Shown here: positions 7,855 to 16,124 of the stretch, one piece after another | How positions within the stretch are numbered: position 1 is the stretch's first letter | Layout: each line of letters starts with the position of its first letter | DNA from: an uncultured Oscillibacter sp. | GTDB taxonomy: Bacteria > Bacillota > Clostridia > Oscillospirales > Oscillospiraceae | NCBI GenBank assembly: GCA_947577075.1 | Contig: CANPTW010000015.1 | Span: 1-56,042, forward strand | Reading direction: 5' to 3' | DNA length: 56,042 nucleotides | Notes under the pieces: generated by a model | Told to the model about the DNA's origin: nothing | The model's database searches: none | The model's input: the letters and a program-made list of their open reading frames with translations, nothing else | Made by a program: the position numbers and the translations under genes

Positions 7855-9723
7855 CTACTCGCCGGACACCTGGTCCGTGACCATGACGAGGCCCAGCTTG
7901 TCCAGCTCCAACGTCCGGGGCGTGCCCCGGTACAGGTCCACCACGGAGCGGATTCCCTCCATCTTCTCCCGGGGGATGCAGAAAAGGGTCCCGCCGCCGG
8001 AGGCCAGCAGGTACTGGACCCTGGTCTCCCCGGTGTCCTTGTCCACGCCGTGGACCTGGAAGAAGGTCCCCTCTCCCAGCTTCACCGGCTCCCGGTCCTC
8101 CAGGACCCAGCGCCCCTCCCCCAGGTGCCGGTCCGCCAGGCCGCCGTTTTCCACGATATAGCGGCAGAAGGCGGGCCCGGCCTGGGCATAGAGGGCCAGG
8201 GCCTCCTCCGTGTCGAAGCCCTCCGCGGAGGCGGCCTCATAAAAGGCCAGGCCGCGGTGGCACAGGTACACCGTGTATTCCGCCGGGCCCCGGACCAGGT
8301 ACTCCGCCTCGTTGCCGGGGTTCATCCGGGGAACCTGGTGCCAGTCCTGCCGGGCCAGCTCCTCCAGCAGCTCCCCCAGGGCGGCTATGTCCTCCTCCCC
8401 TCCCAGAAGGGGGAGGTTCAGGAGGTAGGCCCCCGGCGCGTCCCCGATCTCATGGGTGTAGGAGGCAGGCTTCAGGTCCAACTCCCGTTCCGCGGCGAAG
8501 TCCTCCAGGGCCCGCTTCACCAGGATGTGGGGGTAGTTGGTCTGATAGCCCGGCCAGCGCTCCGACCGCTCCCCGTAGGGGGTGGCGCGGAAGTACAGCT
8601 CCGGGTCCGCCGCCGGGGCGAAGATATCCCCGGACACGGCGTGGACGAAGGGCTCCCCAAAGTCCTCCTCCAGCCATTGGGGGGCCGTCTCCGCCCAGCG
8701 CCCGGCCTCCGCGGAGTCCCCGAAGGCGCCCCGCAGGTTCACGGCCCAGCCCACGGCAAAAAACGCCGCTAAAATGGCGAAGCACACCAAAATCCCCGCC
8801 TTCCGCCAGAGGGGGAAGCTGCGCCACCGGGCCCGCCAGCCGCTCTTGTTCCGGGCCATCCGGCGCTTATCCTTCCGCTCCACGTTCAAAAGGCGGTAGA
8901 GCCGGTTGTACATGGGGTATTTCGAGGCGTTCTGCGCCTCATAGGCCTCGAAAATGGCCCGGCGGATCTCCGGGGACAGGTCCGTGTGCTGCTCGAGAAA
9001 GTCCTCCAAGGCAAAGACGAAGTCCAGGTTGGCCCGGACGTTCAAAAATACCGGGCTCTCCAGAAAGCGCCGCCACTGAACCACCGGCGCGCCGGAGCCG
9101 TACAGCAGCTCCAGGGCGTGGGACGCCGCCATGACGGCCGCCCAGGTCTCCTCGTCCTCCTCCGCCCGGCGGCGCTGGTTCCGCTCCTGCCTGGCGATGC
9201 GGGCCCGGTTTTTCTCCCTCAGCTCCTCCAGCTTCCGGCGGCGGGCGGCCCGGGCCTCCTCCTCCCCCTGGGCAAAGAGGCGCTCGAAGTCCCACTCGGC
9301 CTTCCGGGGCTCCTCCGCCTCTCCGGCGGGCCCGGGGGAGTCCTCCTTCAAAAGGGTTTCGTAATCCCATTCGGCCTCTCCGGGGGCTTTTGGAGGGGCC
9401 TCGGAGTCCTCCCGGCGCTTCAGCAGCGCCTCATCATCCCACGCCGGGGACGCCGCCGGGCCCTCCCCCTTTTCCCCGGGCTCCTCCCAGGCTTCCCAGG
9501 CGCCGCCCCGGTCCTCCGGCGCCGGGCCGGGAGCCTCCGCCCCGGCGCTCCGGGCGGCCCGGCGGGCCTGGCGGCCGGCCTCCTGATAGGCGGCGTGGAG
9601 CCGCTGGAAGGCCTCCGGATTCTCCTCGGGGTGAGCGGTTTTCAGGCGCTGGGCGTAAGCCCTCCGGATCTCCGGCAGTCCCGCCGGGCCGGGGAGTCCC
9701 AGCTCGCTCCAGGGCCAGTTCAC
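7855..9723 (-). CDS. Membrane-anchored J-domain-like cochaperone, partner of the adjacent Hsp70
   Basis: 622 aa. Residues 1-50 look like a divergent J domain (EIRRAYAQRLKTAHPEENPE, then FQRLHAAYQEA), with HPE in place of the canonical HPD tripeptide that stimulates Hsp70 ATPase. Next comes a Glu/Pro-rich region with three copies of a WD[DYF]ExL[LF] motif (W95, W119, W144). A long charged coiled-coil-like stretch follows (about 150-195), a domain around 200-280, one transmembrane helix near 309-330 and a 290-residue C-terminal domain I do not recognise. The start is GTG at 9723, overlapping the Hsp70 stop as GTGA, which implies translational coupling. It is probably a dedicated cochaperone; the C-terminal half could be extracytoplasmic. 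Confidence 0.8.
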   Translation of the reverse strand: MNWPWSELGLPGPAGLPEIRRAYAQRLKTAHPEENPEAFQRLHAAYQEAGRQARRAARSAGAEAPGPAPEDRGGAWEAWEEPGEKGEGPAASPAWDDEALLKRREDSEAPPKAPGEAEWDYETLLKEDSPGPAGEAEEPRKAEWDFERLFAQGEEEARAARRRKLEELREKNRARIARQERNQRRRAEEDEETWAAVMAASHALELLYGSGAPVVQWRRFLESPVFLNVRANLDFVFALEDFLEQHTDLSPEIRRAIFEAYEAQNASKYPMYNRLYRLLNVERKDKRRMARNKSGWRARWRSFPLWRKAGILVCFAILAAFFAVGWAVNLRGAFGDSAEAGRWAETAPQWLEEDFGEPFVHAVSGDIFAPAADPELYFRATPYGERSERWPGYQTNYPHILVKRALEDFAAERELDLKPASYTHEIGDAPGAYLLNLPLLGGEEDIAALGELLEELARQDWHQVPRMNPGNEAEYLVRGPAEYTVYLCHRGLAFYEAASAEGFDTEEALALYAQAGPAFCRYIVENGGLADRHLGEGRWVLEDREPVKLGEGTFFQVHGVDKDTGETRVQYLLASGGGTLFCIPREKMEGIRSVVDLYRGTPRTLELDKLGLVMVTDQVSGE

Positions 9724-11450
9724 AGGTCGTCCTCCTCATCCTCCGGGGGCTCCGGCGGGGGCAGGGCCGCGTCCCCCAGATAGGCCTCCGCTTGGTCGAA
9801 AAAGCGGTCCAGGCGGCGAGTGGCCTTGGCGACCTTCAGGGGCTCCTGGCCGGAGAGGACCCGCTGATACCAGTCCAGCAGCTCCCCCACCCGCTCCCGG
9901 AGGGAACCCACCGTCACGGCGTAGAGCCGCTCCCCCCGGGCGATCATGGCCCGGTTTTCCTCCTGCTCCCTGGGGTGGAGCTTCAGGCGGGAGAGCTCCT
10001 CCAGCCGCCGGGCCGCCTCCTGGGGGGACATGTCCCGATTCTGCAGGACCAGGCGCTCGGCGTGGCCCGCCTCGTTGACCACCTCCACCTCCAGAAGGCC
10101 GTTGATGTCATAGGTAAAGCGGATGCGCACGGACTGCCGCCCCCGGGGGGCGGGGGGCACGGGGACCAGCAGCTTCCCCAGGAGGGTGTTGTCCGCGCAG
10201 TAGCGGTTTTCCCCCTGATAGACCTGGACGTCCACCTTGTCCTGCCCATCCCGGACGGTGTAGTAGATTCCCATCTTGCTGGAGGGCAGGACGCTGTTCC
10301 GCTCGATGATGGGGCTCATCAGGTCCCGGCCGGGCTCGCTCTCGTTGTACCGGGCCACCCCCAGGGAGAAGGGGCACACGTCGGTGAGGACCAGCTCCCG
10401 CAGGTCCGCCGCCCGGGTCTTCATTCCGGCGCAGATCCCCGTCCCCAGGGCCACGGCGGTGTCCGGCCGGCTGTCCCGGATGGGCTCCTTGTGAAGGGTC
10501 CGGGCGATGTAGCGCCGGACGGCGGGCATGTGGCTGGACCCGCCCACCAGGACCAGGTCGTCCAGCTCCTGGGGGGAGACGCCGCTGTCCAGGAAGACCC
10601 GCTGGATGGGGGCGGTCATCCGCCGGAAGAGGGCCCCGCTCTTCCGGATCAGCCACTCGTTGGAGAGGGTCAGGGCAGCGGAGATGTCCCCGTCGTCCAC
10701 GGACAAAATCACCATCTCCTGATTGGTCAGCGCCATTTTGCACGCTTCCGCCTGCCGGACCAGCAGCTCCCTCTGCCGGGGGGTGAGGGCCTCGAAGTCC
10801 AGCCCGCAGTCCTCGCAGAAGCCCCTGGCGATGGCCAGGTCAAAGTCGGAGCCCCCCAGGCGGTTGTCCCCGCTGACCGCTGTGACGCTGACCACGTTTC
10901 CAAAGCGCTCCACCAGGGACACGTCCAGGGTCCCGCCCCCCAGGTCGAAGACCAGGCAGACCTTGTCCTCCTCCCCCTCGCTGATGCGGCCCGCCACGGC
11001 GGCGGCGGAGGGCTCGTTCACAAGGCGCTCCACCTTCAGCCCCGCCAGGGCGGCGGCCCGCTTTGTGGCGGCCCGCTGGGCCTCGGCGAAGTAGGCGGGG
11101 ACGCTGACCACCGCCTCCTCCACGGCCTCCCCCAGATAGGCCTCCGCGTCCTCCCGGAGGGAACGGAGCACCAGGGAGGACAGCTCCTCCGGCGTGAAGG
11201 TCCGGCCGCCCAGGGCATAGGTCTTTTCCGTGCCCATGAAGCGCTTGAAGCGGGCGGCGGTCCGCTCCGGGTGGGAGATCAGGCGGTCCCGGGCGGCGCG
11301 GCCCACCAGGATGCCGCCGTCCTCGTCCACGCTGACCACGCTGGGGGTCAGACAGCCCCCGGAGGCGTTGGGAATCAGCTCGCTCCGCCCGTTCCGCCAG
11401 ACGGCGGCCAGAGAATTGGTCGTGCCCAGGTCAATGCCGATGACTGCCAT
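9720..11450 (-). CDS. Hsp70 family molecular chaperone (DnaK paralogue)
   Basis: 576 aa. The ATPase domain carries the Hsp70 signatures: phosphate-1 loop IGIDLGTTNSLAAV at the N-terminus, VFDLGGGTLDVSLVE near 190, and the adenosine loop LVLVGGSSHMPAVRRYI near 310. The NEPSAAAVAG connect motif is also present. The substrate-binding domain is shorter and more divergent than in DnaK, with a reduced lid ending in an acidic Pro/Glu tail (PPPEPPEDEEDDL). It is therefore an accessory Hsp70, not housekeeping DnaK, and there is no grpE or dnaJ beside it. The start at 11450 gives MAVIGIDLGTTNS, preceded by GCGGGGAT; an upstream in-frame ATG at 11519 lies before the promoter. Operon with the J-like gene. 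Confidence 0.9.
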   Translation of the reverse strand: MAVIGIDLGTTNSLAAVWRNGRSELIPNASGGCLTPSVVSVDEDGGILVGRAARDRLISHPERTAARFKRFMGTEKTYALGGRTFTPEELSSLVLRSLREDAEAYLGEAVEEAVVSVPAYFAEAQRAATKRAAALAGLKVERLVNEPSAAAVAGRISEGEEDKVCLVFDLGGGTLDVSLVERFGNVVSVTAVSGDNRLGGSDFDLAIARGFCEDCGLDFEALTPRQRELLVRQAEACKMALTNQEMVILSVDDGDISAALTLSNEWLIRKSGALFRRMTAPIQRVFLDSGVSPQELDDLVLVGGSSHMPAVRRYIARTLHKEPIRDSRPDTAVALGTGICAGMKTRAADLRELVLTDVCPFSLGVARYNESEPGRDLMSPIIERNSVLPSSKMGIYYTVRDGQDKVDVQVYQGENRYCADNTLLGKLLVPVPPAPRGRQSVRIRFTYDINGLLEVEVVNEAGHAERLVLQNRDMSPQEAARRLEELSRLKLHPREQEENRAMIARGERLYAVTVGSLRERVGELLDWYQRVLSGQEPLKVAKATRRLDRFFDQAEAYLGDAALPPPEPPEDEEDDL

Positions 11451-11484
11451 GTGATATCCCCGCTTTCCTCGGTTTGCTGGAACC

Positions 11485-11513
11485 ATCATAGCATCTTGCT
11501 CCGGGGTTTGCAA
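11485..11513 (-). promoter_or_regulatory. Sigma-A promoter of the Hsp70/J-protein operon
   Basis: Minus strand TTGCAA (11513-11508), 17-bp spacer, TATGAT (11490-11485), 35 bp upstream of the ATG. No CIRCE-type inverted repeat is visible, so classical HrcA control is not indicated. Confidence 0.75.
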
Positions 11514-11546
11514 GGGCAAACGAAAAGGGCCGCCCCCCGGGGCGGC

Positions 11547-11720
11547 CCTTTTCAGGCTGTCGAAAACGTATTTTCGCCAGCCTGCGCAAGTTTTTCAGAC
11601 CGTTAAAACGTTCCGAAAAACTTGTGATTGAAAACGAAAGGAACCCCTCCTGGGTTCCTCTCGTAGCTCTCTTCCTTCCCGTCGAAGAAGGTTTCACCAT
11701 TTTTTGACACTCTGAAAAGG
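11547..11720. repeat. 174-bp inverted-repeat element flanked by twin terminator hairpins
   Basis: Ends are inverted repeats: CCTTTTCAGGCTGTCGAAAA at the left against the reverse complement of the right end, CCTTTTCAGAGTGTCAAAAA. Inside are a hairpin built on CAAGTTTTTC/GAAAAACTTG and another on GGAACCC-CTCCT-GGGTTCC. Each outer edge abuts a nearly identical hairpin (AAAAGGGCCGCCCC... at 11525-11552 and 11716-11744). No coding capacity. It resembles a MITE that carries terminators. Confidence 0.6.
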
Positions 11721-11744
11721 GCCGCCCCGGGGGCGGCCCTTTTC
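11716..11744 (-). terminator. Terminator of the SLH/peptidase-like gene
   Basis: AAAAGGGCCGCCCC-G-GGGGCGGCCCTTTT, a perfect stem with A/T tracts on both sides, 8 bp past the stop codon at 11752. Confidence 0.8.
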
Positions 11745-11751
11745 TTCTTCC

Positions 11752-12924
11752 TCACGCCCGGCGGCTGTACACGGTGGTAAAGCCCGCGGCGTCCACCAGG
11801 CCGGAGAGGGGGCCCCACTCGGACCAGTCCACCTTCCCGTTCCGGCGGAGCTCACAGGCGGTATAGGCGTCCTCCCCGGCGTCCACGCCGGTGAGGATCA
11901 GCACCCGTTCCGCGCCGCCGCCCCGAATGTGAACCACGTCTCCCACCGCCAGGGCGGGGATGTTCCGGTGCTGCGTGACGGGGGCCTCCTCCCCGAAAAG
12001 GTAGTCGCTGACCGCCATGCCGAAGGAGAGGCAGCCCGCGGTGCGCCCCAGATTGGGCGCCAGGTAGTCGAAGCGCTCCGTGGCGCTCCAGACGGTCCCG
12101 TCGGGGCAGCCCGCCTTTACCTCCTCCAGAAGGGCCAGGACGTTCTCCTCCGTCCGGGCCCCGCCGTTGGGGAGGCGCCCCTCCTCGCAGCGGGGCGTCC
12201 CGGCGTTGATCCGGTTCATCATCTCCTGGACCGTCTCCTCCCCCCGGAGGCCGAAGGGGGGCATCTCCTTGACCTCCACCCCCGCGTCCGGGTCCTCCGG
12301 GACCTCCCGGGGGCCGTTGAGCAGCGCGTCCAGCCGGGACCAGATCACAGCGGCCTGGGCCCGGGTCAGCGTGTCCTCCCCGGAGAAGCGGCCGTCGCTC
12401 TGTCCCTTCAGGACGCCCAGGCCCCAGCAGGTGAGGACGGCGCTGTGATAGCCCTCGGGGATCTCCCCCCAGTCGGTGACCGACTCGGTGGAGAGCTGAA
12501 TCGTCTCGTGGAGGGCGTCCCTTTCCAGGATGACGTTATAGACGATCCGGGCCATGTCATAGCGGCTCAGGGGCTCGTCCACGTAGCGGTCCCAGCGCTT
12601 GCCCAGGTTCCGGTAGGTCTTCTCCAGGGAGGTGCCCGCAAGAACGGGGAGGCAGGCGTCCATAGCCCGGTACGTTCCCTCCGGGGCGGCGGCGTATTCC
12701 TCCGCCCGGAAGGAGCGGGAGAGGAGGGCGCAGAACTGGGCGGCGGTGACGGCCCGGCCCGGCTGGAAGGAGCCGTCGCCATAGCCGTTCACCACCCCGG
12801 CGTCCAGGGCCTGTTGGATTTCCCTCCCGGCCCAGTGGTCCGCCGGAAGGTCGTAAAAGCCCGCCGCCCGGGCCGGAAGGGTCAGGCAGCAGAGGGCCAG
12901 CAGCATCAGCAGTGCTCGTTTCAT
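11752..12924 (-). CDS. Secreted SLH-domain protein with C-terminal cysteine-peptidase-like region
   Basis: 390 aa. A Sec signal peptide (MKRALLMLLALCCLTLPARA) is followed by at least two S-layer homology repeats, FYDLPADHWAGREIQQALDAG at about 23-75 and WGEIPEGYHSAVLTCWGLGVLKGQSDGRF at about 150-200. These bind pyruvylated wall polymer. The C-terminal 150 residues contain GCLSFGMAVSDYLFG and a later VGDVVHI...RVLILTGVD, reminiscent of NlpC/CHAP-type amidase folds with a Cys and a downstream His, but I cannot assign it firmly. Probably a cell-surface protein acting at the wall. Single gene with its own promoter and terminator. Confidence 0.75.
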   Translation of the reverse strand: MKRALLMLLALCCLTLPARAAGFYDLPADHWAGREIQQALDAGVVNGYGDGSFQPGRAVTAAQFCALLSRSFRAEEYAAAPEGTYRAMDACLPVLAGTSLEKTYRNLGKRWDRYVDEPLSRYDMARIVYNVILERDALHETIQLSTESVTDWGEIPEGYHSAVLTCWGLGVLKGQSDGRFSGEDTLTRAQAAVIWSRLDALLNGPREVPEDPDAGVEVKEMPPFGLRGEETVQEMMNRINAGTPRCEEGRLPNGGARTEENVLALLEEVKAGCPDGTVWSATERFDYLAPNLGRTAGCLSFGMAVSDYLFGEEAPVTQHRNIPALAVGDVVHIRGGGAERVLILTGVDAGEDAYTACELRRNGKVDWSEWGPLSGLVDAAGFTTVYSRRA

Positions 12925-12960
12925 AGATGAGGGCGCTCCTTTTCTTTAGACTTATCCGTC

Positions 12961-12989
12961 ATCTTAGCACATCCGGGGGAAAACCGCAA
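12961..12989 (-). promoter_or_regulatory. Sigma-A promoter of the SLH protein gene
   Basis: Minus strand TTGCGG (12989-12984), 17-bp spacer, TAAGAT (12966-12961), 37 bp before the ATG at 12924. Confidence 0.65.
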
Positions 12990-13013
12990 GGGGAATCGGA
13001 ACGCCTTCACCTA

Positions 13014-13038
13014 TTGCCTGTTTTGTGTGTTTTTTGAC
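13014..13038. repeat. 25-bp direct repeat before a terminator hairpin (copy 2)
   Basis: Identical to 7787-7811 and, as there, runs into CTGAAAAGG and a terminator stem. Confidence 0.6.
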
Positions 13039-13046
13039 AGGCTGAA

Positions 13047-13078
13047 AAGGCCCCCGCTTCAATCGAAGCGGGGGCCTT
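13047..13078 (-). terminator. Terminator of the secreted-protein operon, duplicate of 7652-7683
   Basis: Identical 13-bp stem and CAATCG loop to the hairpin at 7652-7683. On the minus strand the TTTTCAG tract follows. It lies about 30 bp past the stop codon at 13109. Confidence 0.8.
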
Positions 13079-13108
13079 GCCGCCGGGTTCTTTAGAGGCG
13101 CGGGAAGG

Positions 13109-14497
13109 TCAGGATTTGGCCGGAATGGCCGCGCCGCCGGAGGCGTCCAAAGTGTAGAAGGTGGGGCTGGTGTTTTCCGGCTGCTCCCCCGCGCGTCCGG
13201 TCTGATACCATACGATTTTGCCCTGGCAGACAATGGGCCGGCAGTCGGAGAGCCGTCCTTCCGCGAATTCCCGGATGGGGCCGACGGTACCGTCGGCGGA
13301 GTAGGCGGCGTAGAACACGCGGGTTGGGAAAGGGGAACCGCCGGTGTATTTCGGCTGCTCGTTCCAGATGATATAGCCGCCGGAGAGGCCGGTGGAAACC
13401 ATGGCCGCACCATAAACCTTGGCGGCCGTTATCACGTTTTTGTCATCGTAGCTTGTAATTTGGGTCAACTTTACCGGGGCGTCGTTGCCCCCTATAAGGT
13501 CCCCCCTTGACACGTAGGCAAGATAGACATTGTTCCTGTACATATAGGTGACCGCGTATCCTCCGGTCACCTCCTCCAAGCCCTGCAGCTTCCCTCCGGT
13601 GGCGTTTTGCCCGGCCGCACCCGGGAAGGGGTGAAAATCCGTATGAGTGGGGTAGCGCTCAAGGGAGGTGTGGGTCTCGGGCGGAGGCAGCAGGTCCAGA
13701 GCCCCCGCCTTGGCCTTGTAGTGGGTCAGGCGGAAAGCGCGGGGATAAGCGTCTCCGTGGTCCGCGCCGACAATGTTTCCCTGGCTGTCGATCAGAATCA
13801 GCTGCTTGAAGGAGTGGCTGACATAACCGGGGTCCTGGGTGTAGGGCGTCATGGTCATGGTGCTCTCCTGAAGGGTAAAGGTCATGTTGGACTGGTGGTT
13901 TTTGCCATCCTTCGACTTGTACATTTCGTGTCCTGTGCGGATGTACAGCACATCGCCGTATTCGGCGCAGTCAACGGAGCTGGAATGAATGGGAGCGGAT
14001 GTATTGGCTCCATACAGACTGGCCTGCCCCAGGCGGTTCCAGCTCTTGTCGTACTTCACCACGCGGATGACCTCCACGCCGTCGCTCTCGCCGGGGTTGT
14101 TCTGACCGAAGATGAAGAAGTTGTACTTCTCCCCCGGAAAGAAGCCGCCCCATATATCCAGCTCCATGGGAATCGTCCGGCTGGAAAGAAGCCGGAAATC
14201 CGGCGTGTAGTCCTCCACCACAATGCTCTTTTCCCATTTGATTTCGATGGTGCTGCCGACCATCCTCCAGAGCTGGTTGGCAATGTACTCCACCCGGGTC
14301 AGACTGCCCTGGGGATTCTCGAAGAGATAGGACGTTACGGGCTTTGACCACGCGGTCTGTGAGTCTCCGTAGCCGGCCGTCATGCTGTTGTTGCTGACGG
14401 CGGGGCCTCCTGCCGCCAGAGCGGCGGGAGCGAGGGAAAGGGACAGCGCCAGAGCGCAGAGCAGTGCCGTCAGGCGGCGCGGCAGTTTCCGTTTCAT
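13109..14497 (-). CDS. Secreted protein of unknown function, possibly beta-propeller-like
   Basis: 462 aa with a clear signal peptide (MKRKLPRRLTALLCALALSL...AALAAG). The mature part is rich in Tyr, Trp, Gly and Thr, with recurring strand-like units such as GDVLYIRTGHEMY, QLILIDSQGNIVGADHGD and GGYIIWNEQPKYTGG. That suggests a beta-propeller or WD-like secreted fold, but I recognise no family. It has no SLH repeats itself but follows an SLH-protein gene by 18 bp on the same strand and is presumably cotranscribed with it, so a surface role is likely. The coding sequence is less GC-biased in places than its neighbours. Confidence 0.75.
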   Translation of the reverse strand: MKRKLPRRLTALLCALALSLSLAPAALAAGGPAVSNNSMTAGYGDSQTAWSKPVTSYLFENPQGSLTRVEYIANQLWRMVGSTIEIKWEKSIVVEDYTPDFRLLSSRTIPMELDIWGGFFPGEKYNFFIFGQNNPGESDGVEVIRVVKYDKSWNRLGQASLYGANTSAPIHSSSVDCAEYGDVLYIRTGHEMYKSKDGKNHQSNMTFTLQESTMTMTPYTQDPGYVSHSFKQLILIDSQGNIVGADHGDAYPRAFRLTHYKAKAGALDLLPPPETHTSLERYPTHTDFHPFPGAAGQNATGGKLQGLEEVTGGYAVTYMYRNNVYLAYVSRGDLIGGNDAPVKLTQITSYDDKNVITAAKVYGAAMVSTGLSGGYIIWNEQPKYTGGSPFPTRVFYAAYSADGTVGPIREFAEGRLSDCRPIVCQGKIVWYQTGRAGEQPENTSPTFYTLDASGGAAIPAKS

Positions 14498-14515
14498 AAA
14501 AAGCCGCCTCCCCCG

Positions 14516-15598
14516 TTACGCCTGTGCCCGGTACAGGAAGGTCACGATCTGGCCCCGGGTGCAGGTGCCGCCGGGGGAGAAGGTGTCGCCGCCGATGCCG
14601 TTGGTGATGCCCTTTTCCACGGCCCAGGAAACGGCTTTGGCATAGTCCGCCCCGGCGGGGACGTCGGCAAAGGAGGCGGTTTTGGCGGGGGCGGGGCTTC
14701 CGGCGGCCTTCCACATGTACAGGACCGCCATGGAGCGGGTGCAGGGCGTGGAGAGGTTTCCCGTGTCAATGCCCAGGCCCTGGGCCCAGGCGGCAACGGC
14801 GGCGCGCTCATCACTGCCCGCGCCGGGCCGCCCGTTGGCACGCCAGAGGAAGGTCAGGATATGGGAGACGGTGCAGGTGTCGCCGGGGCCGAAGGTGGTG
14901 GCGGTTTTGCCCTTGGTGATGTCCTTTTCCACCGCCCAGGCGATGGCGTCCTTATAGGGGGAGTTGGCGGGCACGTCGGTGAAGCCGCCGGAGGCGCCGG
15001 GCGCGGCAGGCTGGGCAGATGCCGCGGGGGAGGCGGGGCCGATGTGGACATACTGGGCGGGTTTGCCGTTGTACGTGTAGCCCCACAGGTACCAGCCGTC
15101 GTCATGCGTGTCAAACTTTGGCCCGATGGACAGCGGGAAGCGGTCACCCTGCTTCATGCCGCCAATGACCTCCAGGCCGTTCTCCAGCTTTACCTCCGAG
15201 AAGCAGCCGGAAAGGGCGCCGCCCTGCTGGAAGTAATAGTCCGTCATAAAGTCGTTGCCGTTGCCGTTGCTGATGATCTCCAGTTCCCCGCTGCCCCGGA
15301 AGGTGAGAGTGGGGGCGGAGCCGTCGGAATTGGGGTCTTCCAGGCACACAGGGGCCAGAAGGGTGCTCTTAGTGCCGGGGGCCAGTTCAATGACGCAGTC
15401 TCCGTGCATCCAAATGCTCAGATTTTTCGCGCCGCTCAGCCGCAGGACAGAATTGCCCTCCTCGGCAGACAGCGCCCAGCCCTCGCCGCTGGTGCCGCTC
15501 TCACCGTTGGAGGAGGCGTCAATGTCCGCCAGGGCCGGGACCGTCAGGCTCAGGCACACCGCCAGAGCCAATGCCAGGGACAGGAGTTTCTTTTTCAT
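14516..15598 (-). CDS. Secreted S-layer homology (SLH) domain protein
   Basis: 360 aa from ATG 15598 (GAGGAA upstream). An in-frame ATG at 15733 would add 45 residues but lies inside the leader hairpin with no signal peptide. Signal peptide MKKKLLSLALALAVCLSLTV...ALA. Residues about 25-190 form a non-SLH domain with LTFRGSGELEIIS, which looks like a beta-helix or carbohydrate-binding fold. The C-terminal half carries SLH units beginning GFTDVPANSPYKDAIAWAVE and ASFADVPAGADYAKAVSWAVE, with a degenerate one between them. Anchors to secondary wall polymer. First gene of a two-gene operon with the downstream secreted protein, and preceded by a long structured leader. Confidence 0.85.
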   Translation of the reverse strand: MKKKLLSLALALAVCLSLTVPALADIDASSNGESGTSGEGWALSAEEGNSVLRLSGAKNLSIWMHGDCVIELAPGTKSTLLAPVCLEDPNSDGSAPTLTFRGSGELEIISNGNGNDFMTDYYFQQGGALSGCFSEVKLENGLEVIGGMKQGDRFPLSIGPKFDTHDDGWYLWGYTYNGKPAQYVHIGPASPAASAQPAAPGASGGFTDVPANSPYKDAIAWAVEKDITKGKTATTFGPGDTCTVSHILTFLWRANGRPGAGSDERAAVAAWAQGLGIDTGNLSTPCTRSMAVLYMWKAAGSPAPAKTASFADVPAGADYAKAVSWAVEKGITNGIGGDTFSPGGTCTRGQIVTFLYRAQA

Positions 15599-15702
15599 GC
15601 TGTTTTCCTCTTTTCTACAAAATTTCCAGCGGACGGTACCCCTCCCGGCGGGAGAGGAGGTAAAGGAAAACTCCCCGCCGGTCGGGCGTCCGCCGGAAAC
15701 AT

Positions 15703-15916
15703 AAAAGCGGTGCCGAGTTTCAAAACTCAGCACCGCATCAAATCATGCGAACGCACGCTTAGAAACCCGTCCCGCCGCCCTTGCAAAAGAACGGGGAGAT
15801 GGGTATAATAAGCCCGTGGTGCAGTTGCGAAAACTGCTGTGCTGAGTGGGGTTGTCACTCGTACAGGGCCGCCGGGTGGTCGCAACACACGGCGGCCTGC
15901 CGCATTTATGTTTCCA
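15703..15916 (-). ncRNA. Structured leader or small RNA with terminator upstream of the SLH gene (unidentified)
   Basis: Starting from the promoter at 15923-15951, a minus-strand transcript of about 214 nt would contain three good hairpins: GCCGCCG...CGGCGGC, GAGTGACAACCCCACTC and GCAGTTTTCGCAACTGC. It ends in the terminator GCGGTGCTGAGTTTTG/AAACTCGGCACCGC followed by TTTTATG (15736-15701). The SLH gene begins 105 nt further on, so it could be a terminator-type riboswitch or attenuator, or a free sRNA. I cannot match it to a known riboswitch consensus, and no T-box AGGGTGG motif is seen. A second, oppositely directed promoter-like pair (TTGCAA 15781-15786, TATAAT 15804-15809) lies within it. 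Confidence 0.5.
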
Positions 15917-15922
15917 ATTTCC

Positions 15923-15951
15923 ATTGTAACCTTCTCCATCTGAAAATGCAA
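15923..15951 (-). promoter_or_regulatory. Sigma-A promoter of the structured leader/SLH operon
   Basis: Minus strand TTGCAT (15951-15946), 17-bp spacer, TACAAT (15928-15923). Confidence 0.65.
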
Positions 15952-16124
15952 GGGGGCATTCGGCAAAAAGAGGGGCCCGGGGATTTTGAATAATTTCTTA
16001 ATTTCCCAGCAAAATCTCAATTTTGTAGCATTTGCAACTAGCGGACTTTCCCGGAACCTGATATACTCTTGTCACTGCCTGAAAGCGCGAAATTACAGAA
16101 CGATTCTGAAGGAGGATTTTTGTT

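Noticed and set aside
11451-11546. Possible CIRCE/HrcA control of the Hsp70 operon
   Set aside because: No TTAGCACTC-N9-GAGTGCTAA-like repeat is present between the promoter and the gene.
9390-11606. 738-aa plus-strand frame across the J-protein and Hsp70 genes
   Set aside because: Pro/Gly/Arg/Leu-rich shadow of two well-supported minus-strand genes.
15599-15930. T-box or c-di-GMP riboswitch before the SLH gene
   Set aside because: No AGGGTGG core and no GEMM signature such as GCAAAGCC with the GGTAGGTAGCG arm; left as unidentified.
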